From Gordionus sp. m RMFG-2023 (lineage: Eukaryota > Nematomorpha > Gordioida > Chordodea > Parachordodidae): a stretch of 64,000 nt of DNA. Of this stretch, positions 48,296 to 60,542 are shown piece by piece. The first letter of the stretch is position 1. Each line of letters opens with the position of its first letter. The notes beneath the pieces were generated by a model. The model saw nothing but the letters and a program-made list of their open reading frames with translations. It had not been told where the DNA came from and made no database searches. The position numbers were made by a program, and so were the translations under genes. The stretch is taken from assembly GCF_954871325.1 (NCBI RefSeq), contig NC_088777.1, forward strand, positions 14,547,366-14,611,365, given 5' to 3'.

Positions 48296-48655
48296 TAAAA
48301 TCCAATTACCTCAGCTTCATATTCTCAATGACTGATACCCCCTAATCATAGAATCGGCGATGAGAAGAGCAATTAAGAACAAGAGAGGGATATTCAGATG
48401 TAAGTCAACAAAAGAACCAAACCCTAATCACAGAATCGACGATGAGAAAAGCAATTAAGAATAAGAGAGGAATATTCAGATGGAAGAAGAAAAACTGAAG
48501 GGCAAACTATGAAAACTCATAATTCTTTTAAATCATATGCTCAATTTATTATATTAATTTACTATATATTAATTTATATTATTTAAATATATTATTATTT
48601 ATCCTTAAAAGATATACTAACAAATGTGATTATTTTTTAAATTGACATATTAATG
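48296..48655 (+). mobile_element. 5'-truncated LINE 3' end inserted in the hAT element
   Basis: It starts AATAAAATCCAATTACC (the last coding codons of the LINE at 13600) and continues through the stop and 3' UTR, with two direct copies of a ~110-bp unit containing ATCGGCGATGAGAAGAGC / ATCGACGATGAGAAAAGC, to TATACTAACAAATGTG and about 26 bp beyond. It is the same sequence as 13282-13606 inverted plus the 13797-13850 tail, so both derive from one LINE family. No clear target duplication was seen. Confidence 0.7.
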
Positions 48656-49257
48656 AAATTTACTATTATATTGATCGTTATTATATCATACATTTTATAT
48701 TACGCTTTATATAAATTTAAAATTATATTAATAGATTTAAACTATTTATTAAGAGATAAAAGAGGATATAATCTTTATACTATGCTAAAAAAAAAATTAC
48801 TACCTTAAAATAATTAATATATTTTTTATAACGTTAAAAAGATTTATAATATTTTACTATGATAAAAAATTTACGTTAAAAAATTTACTATTATTTTTAC
48901 TACGTTCAAAAATTTACTATTATTTTTACTAAGTAAAAAAATTTACTATTATATTTACTATGTTAAAAAATGATGTTATTGCTTATTTTCCTATAATAAA
49001 TATAAATATACTAATAAATCATGATTCATACGATATTTTTTTGGTGTAATTTTTTTATTACGTTAAAAAAATATACAAGAGGGAAGCAAATCTAATTTTG
49101 CTTATTTTTTCAATAAATAAATAGAAAATCATGTTATGATATTGTTTAATTTTACGATTAAAAAATAAGCATTGGGGAAGCAAATAAAAAATTGCTTATT
49201 CTTTTATAAAAGAAAAATAAATTTTTTATATTAAATTTTTTTTCTTACTTTTTTTAA

Positions 49258-51404
49258 AAAAATAATTGTAATTGTATTATTGAAAATTTATTAATATTAT
49301 CATTTAGCTCAAGAAATTTTGATACCAAAAAATTAATTATTGAAAAAGGAAAACCAAAGCCAATTTTAAGAAATTTAAAAAAAGAAACAAAATCTTGCAT
49401 TCGTAATTTTTCTATCGATAAATATGATAAATATGAATGGTTCACTGGATGTGAATTTTCTAATTGTCTATTTTGTTGGTCATGCTTATTATTCTCAAAG
49501 GAAAAATATGTTTGGAATGATAGAGGATTTTCGGATATGAATAATTTTTCAAAGGCAGTTAAACGACATGAAGAATCAACAGCTCATTTGCAGTCGATAA
49601 TTCAATTAAAAACATTTGGCGAAATTCGTATTGAAAATATGATAGATTCGATGCGCAAAATATCAATCGAACAGCAAAATTCGAAAGTTAAATCAAATAG
49701 AGAAATATTGAAAATTTTAATCAATTATATGTTTTCTTGGAGTTCAGCAGCTCGCATTGATGAATCACTTAATTCAGTAAATAGAGGAAATTATATTGAA
49801 TTAATTTCTTTGCTCGCGGAAGAAAATTTGCTATTAAAACATCATTTAGAAAATTGTACAACTTTTATTGGACTATCAAGTGATATCCAAAATGATTTAA
49901 TTAATTCCATTTCATATGTCTTACACCAAAAAATTTTAGATGAATTGGAAGAAACGGAGTTTATAGCAATAATATTAGATGAAACAATTGATATAAATAA
50001 TAAATTCCAACTGGCTGTAGTTCTTCGATATGTTTTAAATAACGGGTCATTATATGAAAGATTTATTGAATTCTTTGATGTTACAATGCATCGTGATGCT
50101 AATTCTTTATCAAAATTTGTCATTAAATTTTTGAATGATAAGAAAATTATGAAAAAATTGATAGGTCAAAGTTACGATGGCGCAGCTGTTATGTCAGGTG
50201 ATTCACATGGATTGCAAGCAAAAATTAGAGACGTCAATCCTTCTGCACTTTATATTCATTGTTTTGCCCACAAGTTAAATCTTATATTATCAAAATCTTG
50301 CAGAAAAATTAAAGAATGTAAGGTTTTTTATTGCAACTTTATCTGGTTTAGCCAGTTTTTTTAGTACATCATCTAAGCGTACAGCAGAATTTGATAAATA
50401 TGTTAAAAAAAGATTACCACGAATAGCCCCAACAAGATGGGAATACAATGGTCGGCTGGTTCAAACAGTTTTCAATTATTTGAAGGATCTAGTCGTTTTT
50501 TTTGAAAGTATGATTGATGAAGAATCTGATATTGTTTGGGATAATGATGTTCTAATAACATCTTGTGGCTATTTAAATATATTAAATGATGCAAATTTTC
50601 TAATTTTGTTATATTTTTTTCAAGAAGTTTTTCCAGAATCTGATTTATTATTTGATATACTTCAAACTAAAATTAACGATGTATCATATTGTCTTAAAAG
50701 AATTAACGATTTCAGAAATTCAGTTAAATCTAACATAGAAAACTTTGATGTTTTTTGGAGAAATTTAAATGTAAAGGAAAATATTGAAGACAATTTAGAT
50801 AAAACAACGTAATAGATCCGGATTGCCTAATACAAGAGAATTTTATAAAAATTTGATAATTAAAATAATAGATACTATAATCAATGAAATTGATTTTCGG
50901 TTTGATACATTAAAAAATATCAAATTCGTCGAATTGTTAGATATTAGTAAATTTCAAATATTTAAACAAAATTTCCCAAAATATTTTTTAGACAATTTAA
51001 ATGACACTTATTCTCAATTTTTCGACTTACACAAGCTGGAAACCGAATTAAAGGTAGTGTTTCGTGACGATGAATTTAGAAAGAGAAAAAATGCTTATGA
51101 AATACTTGAATTTTTAATTAATACCGATTTGATGAAAAGTTTTAAAGAGTTTTTTAAATTATGCAAATTCATTTTAACTTTGGCTGCAACAACAGCAAGT
51201 GCAGAACGGGGGTTTTCATCTTTAAAAATAATCAAATCTTATTGTAGAAACAGAATGAGTCAAAATCGATTATCGAATCTAGCTTTGATTTCTATTGAAA
51301 AAAAATTATTGAAAAATTTAAAATCTAGTAATAACTTTTATAATTCAGTACTTGATCATTTTACTCAAAAACAAAGACGAATTCCGCTTATTTATAAATC
51401 TTAA
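49258..51404 (+). pseudogene. TTF/ZMYM1-like hAT transposase, nearly intact
   Basis: The reading opens at 49258. Before the first ATG (49537) it already encodes the TTF zinc-finger region (WFTGCEFSNCLFCWSCLLFS), so the true start is upstream; an acceptor TTATCATTTAG at 49297-49307 suggests a spliced leader exon. The core follows: RHEESTAHLQS, AEENLLLKHH, AIILDETIDI (first catalytic Asp), LIGQSYDGAAVMSG (second Asp) and LYIHCFAHKLNLIL (C..H motif). After PTRWEYNG comes the C-terminal dimerisation block TLAATTASAERGFSSLKIIK and SNLALISIEKKL. Two one-base slips in homopolymers, T6 at 50324-50329 and A4 at 50801-50804, split it into three frames. They could be mutations or base-calling errors. 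The protein integrates and excises the element by cut-and-paste. Confidence 0.87.
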
Positions 51405-51483
51405 TTTTTTATGGTTTGACTAATAAATAAAATAAAAAATTTTTTTGATTGCTTCCCTAGTAGTAAACTTGACGCCGTCACTG

Positions 51484-51892
51484 AAAATTACATGTTCCCC
51501 AAAAGAATGATGAACTGTTTTTGAGAATTTGAGTTTTGAACAATAAATTAGTGTAAAATAATTAAAAGGTATTCTTAAAAATATTTTTAGACAATTTAAA
51601 TCTAATACAAGGTCGATAATAATTATAAAATAAATTATACATGTATAATATATTGTTATACAAATAATATATGAAATTGTGCAGTCTATAATATTTAAAT
51701 TTTAAATTTCAATATCATGATTTGATGATACATTGTACATTTTTATGAAATTTGATTCTAGATTAAGATTTGGATGCCGTGTTTGTGTGTGCCATACTAA
51801 TATCTTCATTTAAAAAATAAAGTGTTAAAAATTAAGTGAATTGAGGATTATCAACTATTATAAAATTAATTACATTATATTATATAATTATA
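51484..51892. other. AT-rich spacer
   Basis: Nothing recognised after the target-site copy AAAATTAC. Confidence 0.4.
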
Positions 51893-52126
51893 GTTGGGTA
51901 ATGGCTAAATGTAGGCTAATTCGGTTCAATCTTCAGGCGCCTGCCGAAAAAATACTTTAACTTACGGCGTTTTAATATTTATATTAGTTTATTTCAAATT
52001 TAAGCTTCTTTCTTTTAAAAATAAATCTCAAGGTCAATGTGTTAGTTTTTGCCTAAAAACTTGATTTAACCGATTTTTAGCAGGCTAAAAATTGGCTTAC
52101 GGCTAAAAATATAGTAATTACCCAAC
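51893..52126. repeat. Dispersed MITE-like repeat, copy 2 (AATGGCTAAATGT family)
   Basis: Terminal inverted GTTGGGTAAT / ATTACCCAAC. It shares TAATGGCTAAATGT, TTCAGGCGCCTGCCG and AAAAACTTGATTTAACCG, in order, with 6175-6372. Non-coding; no target duplication seen. Confidence 0.65.
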
Positions 52127-53213
52127 CAAAAGTATAATATATGTATCGCCATATTTTAACAACTTAAATATTAAAGCAACCTTTAAGAGGGGGGGGGGAT
52201 TGTTTTTAAAAGTTGGAGGTAGAGCTAATGTTTCAGATATTACTCAGCCTCATAGTGTCATATGGGGAAAATACAATTGAGCTGGTTTGAGTTATTAACA
52301 AAGCATTGGTTTAAAATTTTGTTTCTTAATTTTATAAAGATGTTCTGTTTTAATATAACGCCTCTAAATGATTTCAAATATCATATTAATGTAAACTAAC
52401 ATATTGTGCTTGTCTTGAGCCAAAAACTAGGAATGCTTATAACCAGGAAATTAAATTTTAAGCCTTGTAACATTTTATAGGGTACTGTTAATAATTCTCT
52501 AAATGCAATAACACTCATTTAAAATTTATATTATCCTCGTACAATAAAAATTTTTTTTGTCATTATCATTCTTGGGTTTGGGCGTATTCAATTATGTTTT
52601 TTTGATACAAAACTTAACATCTCTCCATAAAGAGACTAGTATCTACATCAATGACATTATATTATTGATCTAGAATCTAGATAAAGGATTCTAAAAAAAT
52701 ATGCAAATTAATTTTTGATACAATATTATACTCTTAGATCACGCGAAGAACGCATTCATTCAAATTTATATCTTTTTATTAGAAATATAGAAGGAAACGA
52801 GTAATCTGAATTCATATGAATGCGTTTGAACTAATAAAAGGTTAATTTCTAATGGAACCTACATTTGGGTTTTCTATATTCTTAATTTTCTAATATCTTT
52901 AAAAAATTAAAGTTGGCAAATAATTAGAGGCACTAATTCTAAAATCAAGGCCAATTTTCGTGCTTTACTAATACCTTTGAGGGCTACCAGCAGTGGAGTA
53001 ACCAGAATTCCAATGGGGTGGGGGGGGGGGTGTTAAAAAACTTTGACCTCAACCTCGTTTTCCCAGGCTTCTGCTGGCACCCTACTATAAAATTCTTATA
53101 TATTATTTATTTTTAATCTCCACTGAAGTTGGTTGAACAAGCCATAATTTATGACAATGTTTTAACCAGTATAGTAGCCAGTAAAAAGGAAAAAATTATT
53201 AGTAAGATTTTGG
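52127..53213. other. AT-rich DNA with G-runs
   Basis: G-runs lie at 52190-52198 and 53020-53031. The latter follows CAGTGGAGTAACCAGAATTCC, which resembles a hAT end (compare CAGTGGCGTAGC at 30678), but no partner end was found. No gene. Confidence 0.4.
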
Positions 53214-55747
53214 CAGGCGCGTACGCAGGAATTTTCTGTGGGGAGAGGGGGTAATTAAATTATTTTAAGATAAAATTATTGTTATTTAAAAATGTCAAAC
53301 ATAAATTTAGGACTAATAACTACTTCTAATATACAATTTTAAATTAATATAAAAAACTAATATATAAACCGACATATAAAAAACTATAAAATAAATGTGA
53401 ATTAAGAATATTAAATGGATATAACCAGCATATTAATCCCTATAAAATAAATGACCCAAAATAGAAATTTAAATTTTTTGAGCCTTTAAAATATATAAAG
53501 TATAGCTGATAATATTCAGCAGATAGAATAATCTTTAATTCCCTTTCTATACGCTCTTGAAGAATGGACTTTTCAAAAAAAAATGTTGGAAATACAAATC
53601 AATACACAAGTTTCTTAGGAATAATTGTATTTTGTATAATAACTTATATAGTATTCATGAAAAAATAAATGTGCACAAATAATATTATTAAGAAGCCTAT
53701 TATATATTTATAATGTAAAATCCAATCTTCGTTGGGATTGAACTAATTTTTCAATTTTCTCATCCGTGCTTGGCGTAAATGCCTACGAATATTCAAAAGG
53801 GCCAAACCATTCGATCAACTTTCATAAGTTTTACTTCTTAGGTATGTTTATATTCTTCTTAAAGAAGAGAATGTTCTCTCATTAGTTGCAGTATTAATGG
53901 GAAGAGTTGCTAAAATATATAATAATTTTAATACATTGGGAAAATAATCTAAAAGATGTTTGAAATGATGCAAAGCATATAGCATTTTTTGGGACTAACC
54001 ATAATTAATCTTTTATACCATAGTTGGCATTCAGCTAATAAAGCATCATAAGATACTATAACATCTTCATGATAAGAATCTGCTAAATATTTTATTTTAT
54101 TTTTTATCACCATCTGAAAAAAGTTGGGAAGGCTTTTGTGGAAGTAATATCTGAAGATTGGTAAGTGCTGCCTGATGAATTAAAAACCATTCATTTATTT
54201 GGGCTATAAATGTATCAAAGAAAGGAATAAAAACATTTATTTTATAATACTCTTCTACTGACCCTATATTAATGCTTGGACGATGACCTTGCCTTGCTGC
54301 AAGTCGAGGGAGACAAATATTAGATAGCTCTGCTTTTTCAACAATAACATATAAAATATGAAATTCTTCATCAACATTAGCCCTAATTTTCTTGAGTTCT
54401 AATAAAATGTTCTCCGCTATCTCATCGTCTCAATCAAGTCAATGTCATGTTTATGAAAAGTATTACATAAAATAGGTATAATTAAATAATTTGTTAATAC
54501 ATTCTAATGAGAAAAAAAATTTGGTATAAGTATTGAATCCAATAATATTCTTGCTTCTGAGGAAATATCTCTTTCAGGCTATTGTGATATTTCAGTAAGA
54601 GCATTAATAATCGGCTCTTCTAACTCTATAAAAGCTGTTACTACATGTTGGCGAAGACTCCATCTCGTTGGACAAGCTTTTTGCAATTTCTTTCACCTTG
54701 TTGGACAAGGAGTTTCAGAAATAATTCTGTTTAAAATATTTTGTCGCTAGGGGTTTTCCATTTATGAAGAATCCCCTAATTCTTTAATTTTTACAATCAC
54801 GAAAATTACCTTGATTATCATTATTAATGAAATTCAAGTATCCTGAATCCATATGGCCACATAATGCTAGGCCCTGCAATACACAATATAAAATATTCTC
54901 AATAGTTTGTTTGATCTTACATCTATTTTCATATGCTATTTTAATCCTTTTTGTCAATATGTAATTAAATGGGAATCATATTCCCACTTTGAATTAATTT
55001 GAAGAAGTCATCAGTTCATAGCGTTTGTGATAATTTGTTGATGATTGTCAAAGATTTCTCCAGCGTCTGTGCACTTGTTGAATGGAGTCTTAACAAGACT
55101 GTTAAGGTTAACTAAATTTCTTTATCTTAGGCCAAACAGGACACATATCTCGTAATAAGCTTAAATGTCTCGGATAGAGTATGCTAGCCATAACCATCTA
55201 CTAAAATACCTGTTTTGAAATTTTAACTTTCGATTAGCACATAAAGTTTGTGGATATTGAAAATTGAGGGGTGGAATATAAATCTATTATTAAATAAAAT
55301 ATTTATCATAGGTATCTTTAATACTTTTTAAGAAGTGTATGTCTTTCTTCTAGGCTAATTATAAAATGTTATAAAATTATTTGTGCCTTTTTATAAGATG
55401 ACTAAGATTTTCATCATCATCAATATGTTTAAAAAAATTTCTTATGTCCTTAATTATTATTTGACTAGAAATTTGAAAATGATAGATAAATATTACGCCA
55501 CTAGAAATTTGAGAACAATAGATAAATATTACGTCAAGGAAATCTTGAAATCGAAATTAATTGATAAAATAACTTAATGTGATTAATTAAATATATATTT
55601 AAAAAGAAAAAGATAGGAATAAATATTATAAAATATAAATTAATATAAACAATAATATTTTTGAAAAATATATCCGGCATCTGCATTTTTGGCTTGGGGA
55701 GGGGGTGATTTGTCTCCCTGTTCTCCGTTTCGCTGCGTACGCGCCTA
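53214..55747 (-). mobile_element. hAT element with GGCGCGTACGCAGG ends, copy 2 (2534 bp)
   Basis: Ends CAGGCGCGTACGCAGG and (inverted) TAGGCGCGTACGCAGC are flanked by a perfect 8-bp duplication GATTTTGG (53206-53213 and 55748-55755). It is colinear with copy 1 but lacks copy 1's two nested insertions. It contains a minus-strand TTF-type transposase relic: CPTRWSLRQHVVTAFIELEE can be read near 54675-54615. Confidence 0.9.
53750..55000 (-). pseudogene. TTF-type hAT transposase relic in copy 2
   Basis: On the minus strand the block SQRKCPTRW-like / SLRQHVVTAFIELEEPIINA is readable at about 54680-54600, preceded by the GNFR-like segment near 54810. This is the middle of a ZMYM1-like hAT transposase. 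Frame changes and stops are frequent and no long open frame survives, so the copy depends on a source elsewhere. Confidence 0.6.
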
Positions 55748-55755
55748 GATTTTGG

Positions 55756-56500
55756 CCAACCTTAAGATTAAAAAAGGACTTTTATTCAGTAAATTTTATC
55801 AATATTTAGAACATAATTGTATATTAAATTAATCCTTATGGTAGACAGTATAAAGAAAATTTCCCATCGTAGTGAAATGGAAAATATAAAAAATTATATA
55901 TCAGGCGTGAGCTAATATAAAGCCTGACTAGTACTTACAATTCCTCACTCAAATATGAGAACCACAAAAAGAAACTGAGTTATAAACAAAATAAATACTA
56001 TGACATCACGCTATAGTAAAGTGAGCCAAGCTCTTGGAAGCACTAATTCTGAAACTTATACTAAACCATTAATTAGTGCTTTGTAGTATATTTTATTGCT
56101 TTATTCTCATTGGTAGTTGGTTCAAAGAGGAAAAGAATTATTGGTAAAAAATATATAATTATCAAAATTAATCATGCCAGAAAGGAGAATATAGAAGTTC
56201 TACCAATATTTCTATTTCTATATTAAAAACAACGGTTTATATTGGTTTATATATTTTTATGAATGAATTCTCTGGTATTTTTTTCTGGGGGGGGGGGGAG
56301 TTCCTAGAATATTTATTAGGGGATGGGGGATTTTTCTTAGAATATTTTTACCAGAATCCGGAGGTTATGGGAATTGAATGTCACGCTAACTAATTCAATT
56401 CCTATTTTCATTTTCTAAGAATTTGCAAAATATTATGGTAATAGGATTTATGCCTTTAAAAATTAACGGCCATAATTTTAACTTTAATTTATATTGTAAT
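55756..56500. other. AT-rich DNA with a G-run
   Basis: A G13 run at 56287-56299 lies next to a GGGGGATTTTTCTTAG phrase. No gene recognised. Confidence 0.4.
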
Positions 56501-56509
56501 CGAAAAAAC

Positions 56510-58194
56510 GGACATGACTAAGATACGTGTCCCCGGAAACTACGCGTCCCCGGAAACTACGTCTCCGGTCAAACGAATTTAATTTATATAATATTAATAA
56601 AAAATCTTATTTAGCTTTATAAGATGAGTTAAAAAATGTTTTTTATGATTTAAAAAAAAAATGATAACTTAGTAAAATTTTTAAAAAATTATTTTTTTAC
56701 ATGAAAAAACTACGCGTCCCTACGCTTCCCTGTCAAGATACAATTTATTTTAAAAAGAAGATTCATATTTAGCTCATTAAATGGATACAAAAAATGTTTT
56801 TTTTTATTTAAAAAAAAGTGGTAACTTAGTAAAATTTTTAAAAAATAATTTTTTTAAATGAAAAACTACGCGTCCCCGGTCAAGATACAGTTTTTTTTAA
56901 AAAATAAAAGCAGATTCATATTTAGCTCATTAAATGGATACAGAAAATGTTTTTTTTTTATTTTTAAAAAAAGTGGTAACTTAGCAAAATTTTTAAAATA
57001 CTAATTTTTTACATTAAAAAACTACGCGTCCCTTCCCCGGTCAAGATACAATTTTTTTTTAAAATAAAAGGCAGTAGCTCATTAAATGGATACAGAAAAT
57101 GTTTTTTTTTATTTAAAAAAAAGTGGTAACTTAGTAGGATCGTGTATAGTTTTTCAAGGAGATTCCGAAAATGGTATTAATAATTTTTTTATTATTATGT
57201 GTATGAAGCTGGCTTGGAAATTTTTTTAATATAAAATTTTTTTTAAAAAAAATTATTAATACCATTTTCTGAATCTCCTTGATAAACTATACACGATTAT
57301 ATATTCATTTTTATAAAAATAATCTATCTTGACCTGGGACGCGTAGGGACGCGTATTTTAGTCAAAAAATGTGAAAAAAAAGGGTTTTTCCAAAATTTTA
57401 CTAAGTAACTACTTTTTTTTAAAATAAAAAAAAACATTTTCTGTATCCATTTAATAAGCTAAATATGAATCTGCTTTTATTTTTTTTAAAAAAATGTATC
57501 TTGACCGGGGACGCGTAAGGATGCGTAGTTTAGTCAAAAAAAAAATTTTCGAAAATTAATTTTTTATAAAAAAGAAGATTATTAATACCATTTTCGGAAT
57601 CTCCTTGAAAAACTATACACGATTCTACATTCATTTTTATAAAAATAATCTATCTTGACCGAGGACGCGTAGACACGTATTTTAGTCAAAAAATGAAGAA
57701 AAAAAGTGTTTTTTCAAAATTTTACTAAGTTACCACTTTTTTTTAAATCAAAAAAAACATTTTCTGTATCCATTTAATGAGCTAAATATGAATCTGCTTT
57801 TATTTTTTTTTAAAACTGTATCTTGACCGGGGACGCGTAGGGACGCTTAGTTTTTCATTTAAAAAAATAATTTTTTAAAAATTTTACTAAGTAATCATTT
57901 TTTTTTAAATCATAAAAAACATTTTCTATATTCATTTAATGAACTAAATATGAATCTGCTTTTATTTTAAAAAAAAATTGTATATTGACCGGGGGCGCGT
58001 AGGGACGCGTAGTTTTTTCATTTAAAAAAATAATTTTTTAAAAATTTTACTAAGTTATCATTTTTTTTAAATCATAAAAAACATTTTTTAACTCATCTTA
58101 TAAAGCTAAATAAGATTTTTTATTAATATTATATAAATTAAATCCGTTTGACCAGAGACGCGTAGTTTCCGGGGACGCGTATTTTAGTCATGCC
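56510..58194. mobile_element. Mutator-like foldback element with tandem-repeat arms (1685 bp)
   Basis: Outer ends GGACATGACTAAGATACG and (inverted) GGGCATGACTAAAATACG are flanked by a perfect 9-bp duplication CGAAAAAAC (56501-56509 and 58195-58203). The left arm (to about 57190) and right arm (from about 57247) are inverted copies. Each is built from ~155-170-bp tandem units containing ACTACGCGTCCC, CGGTCAAGATAC, TTAGCTCATTAAATGGATAC and GTGGTAACTTAGTAAAATTT. The innermost inverted pair (CGTGTATAGTTTTTCAAGG and complement) surrounds a ~55-bp centre. The 9-bp duplication and very long inverted repeats point to the Mutator (MULE) superfamily. No coding sequence; it must rely on another element's transposase. 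Confidence 0.85.
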
Positions 58195-59416
58195 CGAAAA
58201 AACTAAATTTCTTGTGATTATAAATTTTTTTTGTTTTAACATCGTAATTTATATCAGAACATAACCTTAGTACAATTGTCTGCCAGTGGTTCCAAATCAA
58301 CCATATCTACTAATGCGTGGACAAAATTGCTTTCGAGTAAACCTAAGTAAATTAAATTAGTATAAAATAATATATAATTTTTTCTCTTTCAGGCTCTTTA
58401 TATATAAAATATAATGTTTTTAAACCTGACTTATGCAATTCGATGAAGTAAATATCTTTACTTAGCAACAACAATTTAAGATTGATAGCAAATCCAGCCA
58501 TATCCGTGGCTATAGGTCTTTCTTTTGCATAAGCAACTGACCAGCCAATCACTTTTCCTTCCTTCACTAAAGGCTTTTCCGCATACACTCCACCAGCAAA
58601 TTCGACTGGCCATACCCCGACCTTCTTTATATATCTCATCTAAACTCGATATCGAAAATATTTATAATAACTTGAATAAATTGACATTTATTTTTAATTT
58701 CTATTTTATTTTTGAAAATTTTATTATATTAGAATAGAACTAAAAATTGTAGGGTATTATTTCACTGCGAATGATTTTAATTAAGGTTTATTCTCTTTCT
58801 AATTTCTTTCTTTTCTTTTATATTTCTCTAATTTAAAAGAGATAAACTTGATTGAATATATCCAGTTAATAAGTATTGTCATCATCCGCAAAATAAACTA
58901 CACCATTCTTTTTATCCAGATTATCTTCCCAAATACTCTTATTGCTTAAATATTTTGAAAATTATAGATCGAAGGGATTAGTATATTTGTGTTACATGTA
59001 TTCAAATTTTGATGCCATTTGTGTGTAAAAAGCTTGAGATGTTTGGTTCAACCCATTCATTGATATTGATTTTGAACTAATCGAAATAGGTATCGACAAC
59101 TGATCAGCATCAAATACATTTCTCAACCATGCTATACCTAGGTTTCTTTGTGCGGATCCTTTGTAATTACCAAGGCTTGCATTCTTTTTAATTGAAGATA
59201 ATGATATTCTTAATTTTACAGATATAATTATTTTTTAGAGTTTATTCTACAGATATAAATTTTTTTAAAGAGTTTTTAATTAGGAATTATTAGAGAACTT
59301 TTCTATTTAATATAAATATATAATTCGTATATGACTACAGCCTATGAAATAAAATATGTTTTCGATCCAGGCCATGAGAATGATGTGAATGAATTAATAA
59401 GATAAGGTAAAAGGTT

Positions 59417-59622
<206 letters not shown>

Positions 59623-60019
59623 AATAAGTAATATATATTTATTAGAATAGGCATAGATAAAAATAAAAAAAGGATATAAGTGAATTCCAAATAATTACAT
59701 ATTCCTTGTGAATACACAAATGGGCATAAGGGTGATGAGAATATCTTAAAATTTTTTCAACTTTAGATGAAGGCTCATGTGTATCTTCTACAACGATCCA
59801 TCTCACATTAAGTACTAAAGCCAGTGTTTGCGCTAATCTAGTAAGGTGAGCTCTTTGCGTGATAATATTTGCCGTAGGAGTAATTATATATATGACGGGT
59901 AAAGAGTAATTCTCCGTTATTTCAACTAAGGCTTTAACCGAATCTAAATGCATTGGATTGTAGAAGAGTTTAAAAAATAGTATTTTAATCTTATATGTTT
60001 TATTTCTTCGTTGAGTCAA

Positions 60020-60513
60020 TTATCATAATCGTTTGGAAGTTAAATCCTGCAATAGTTATCATCATCAATTTTTATAAGAAGAGGGATTAAAAAAATAGGA
60101 TGTAGCACATCTATCTTTATTATAATTATTGAATAGATAATGGCTCGTATATTAATCTAACCATGGTATTTCGTATAGACTAATCCAAGCCTACATCAAG
60201 CCTTTATACGTTGTACCATATATTTTTATAAATTTAATTATAATATGATAGTTACGCTCCCATCCAGCACCTCCATATTTTCCCTTACCCTTTAGAGTTT
60301 TTTAAACAAAATTTATCAAGTTTAAATGACAATAACCAGCTTAAAAAAGATACATAAAAAGCGAATATAATAATTCTATCGAAAGGCCCAAAGTTGTATG
60401 GGTATTGGCAGATAATTTTTTCATCAATAATCTAAAATAATATTTTCGAGTTTTTTATTTTGAACTAATGCAAATTTCGAATTAAATTGTAATTTAACGA
60501 TTTTATTAAATTA
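60020..60513. other. GT43 intron 1 (most of it)
   Basis: Part of the 640-nt intron between exon 1 (ends 60584) and exon 2 (starts 59943). AT-rich, no further exon or repeat recognised. Confidence 0.55.
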
Positions 60514-60542
60514 CTAGCTGATAGCCCGTCAAGAATGACGGG
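60514..60542 (-). mobile_element. Helitron-like 3' terminus in or near GT43 intron 1
   Basis: On the minus strand: hairpin CCCGTCATTCTTGACGGG (stem CCCGTCA/TGACGGG), spacer CTATCAG, then CTAG followed by T. This is the Helitron 3' layout, and the hairpin core matches the plus-strand terminus at 26057-26094. The element body should extend toward higher coordinates, where GT43 exon 1 begins only 42 bp away, so either the element is severely 5'-truncated or exon 1 lies within it. Confidence 0.45.

Larger units (their letters stand above)
48215..51483 (+). mobile_element. hAT element with TTF-type transposase, structurally complete (3269 bp)
   Basis: Ends CAGGGACGAAGCGTC and (inverted) CAGTGACGGCGTCAAG are flanked by a perfect 8-bp duplication AAAATTAC (48207-48214 and 51484-51491). 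Subterminal GGGAAGCAA words occur in both orientations at 48238, 48252, 49082, 49175 and 51448. The interior has a 5'-truncated LINE 3' end (48296-48655) and a nearly intact transposase (49258-51404). It is among the youngest-looking elements in the window. Confidence 0.92.

Noticed and set aside
52980-53060. hAT MITE beginning CAGTGGAGTAACCAG followed by a G-run
   Set aside because: Only one end is visible; no matching inverted end or target duplication was found.
56510-58194. CRISPR-like array of spaced repeats
   Set aside because: Units are long, mutually inverted between arms and flanked by a target duplication in an animal genome; it is a foldback transposon.
58525-58737. 70-codon plus-strand open frame
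   Set aside because: Antisense shadow of GT43 exon 5.
58866-58868. Reassigned TAA codon (variant genetic code)
   Set aside because: No nuclear code of animals reads TAA as sense, and TAA ends other frames here, such as the hAT transposase ending at 51404.
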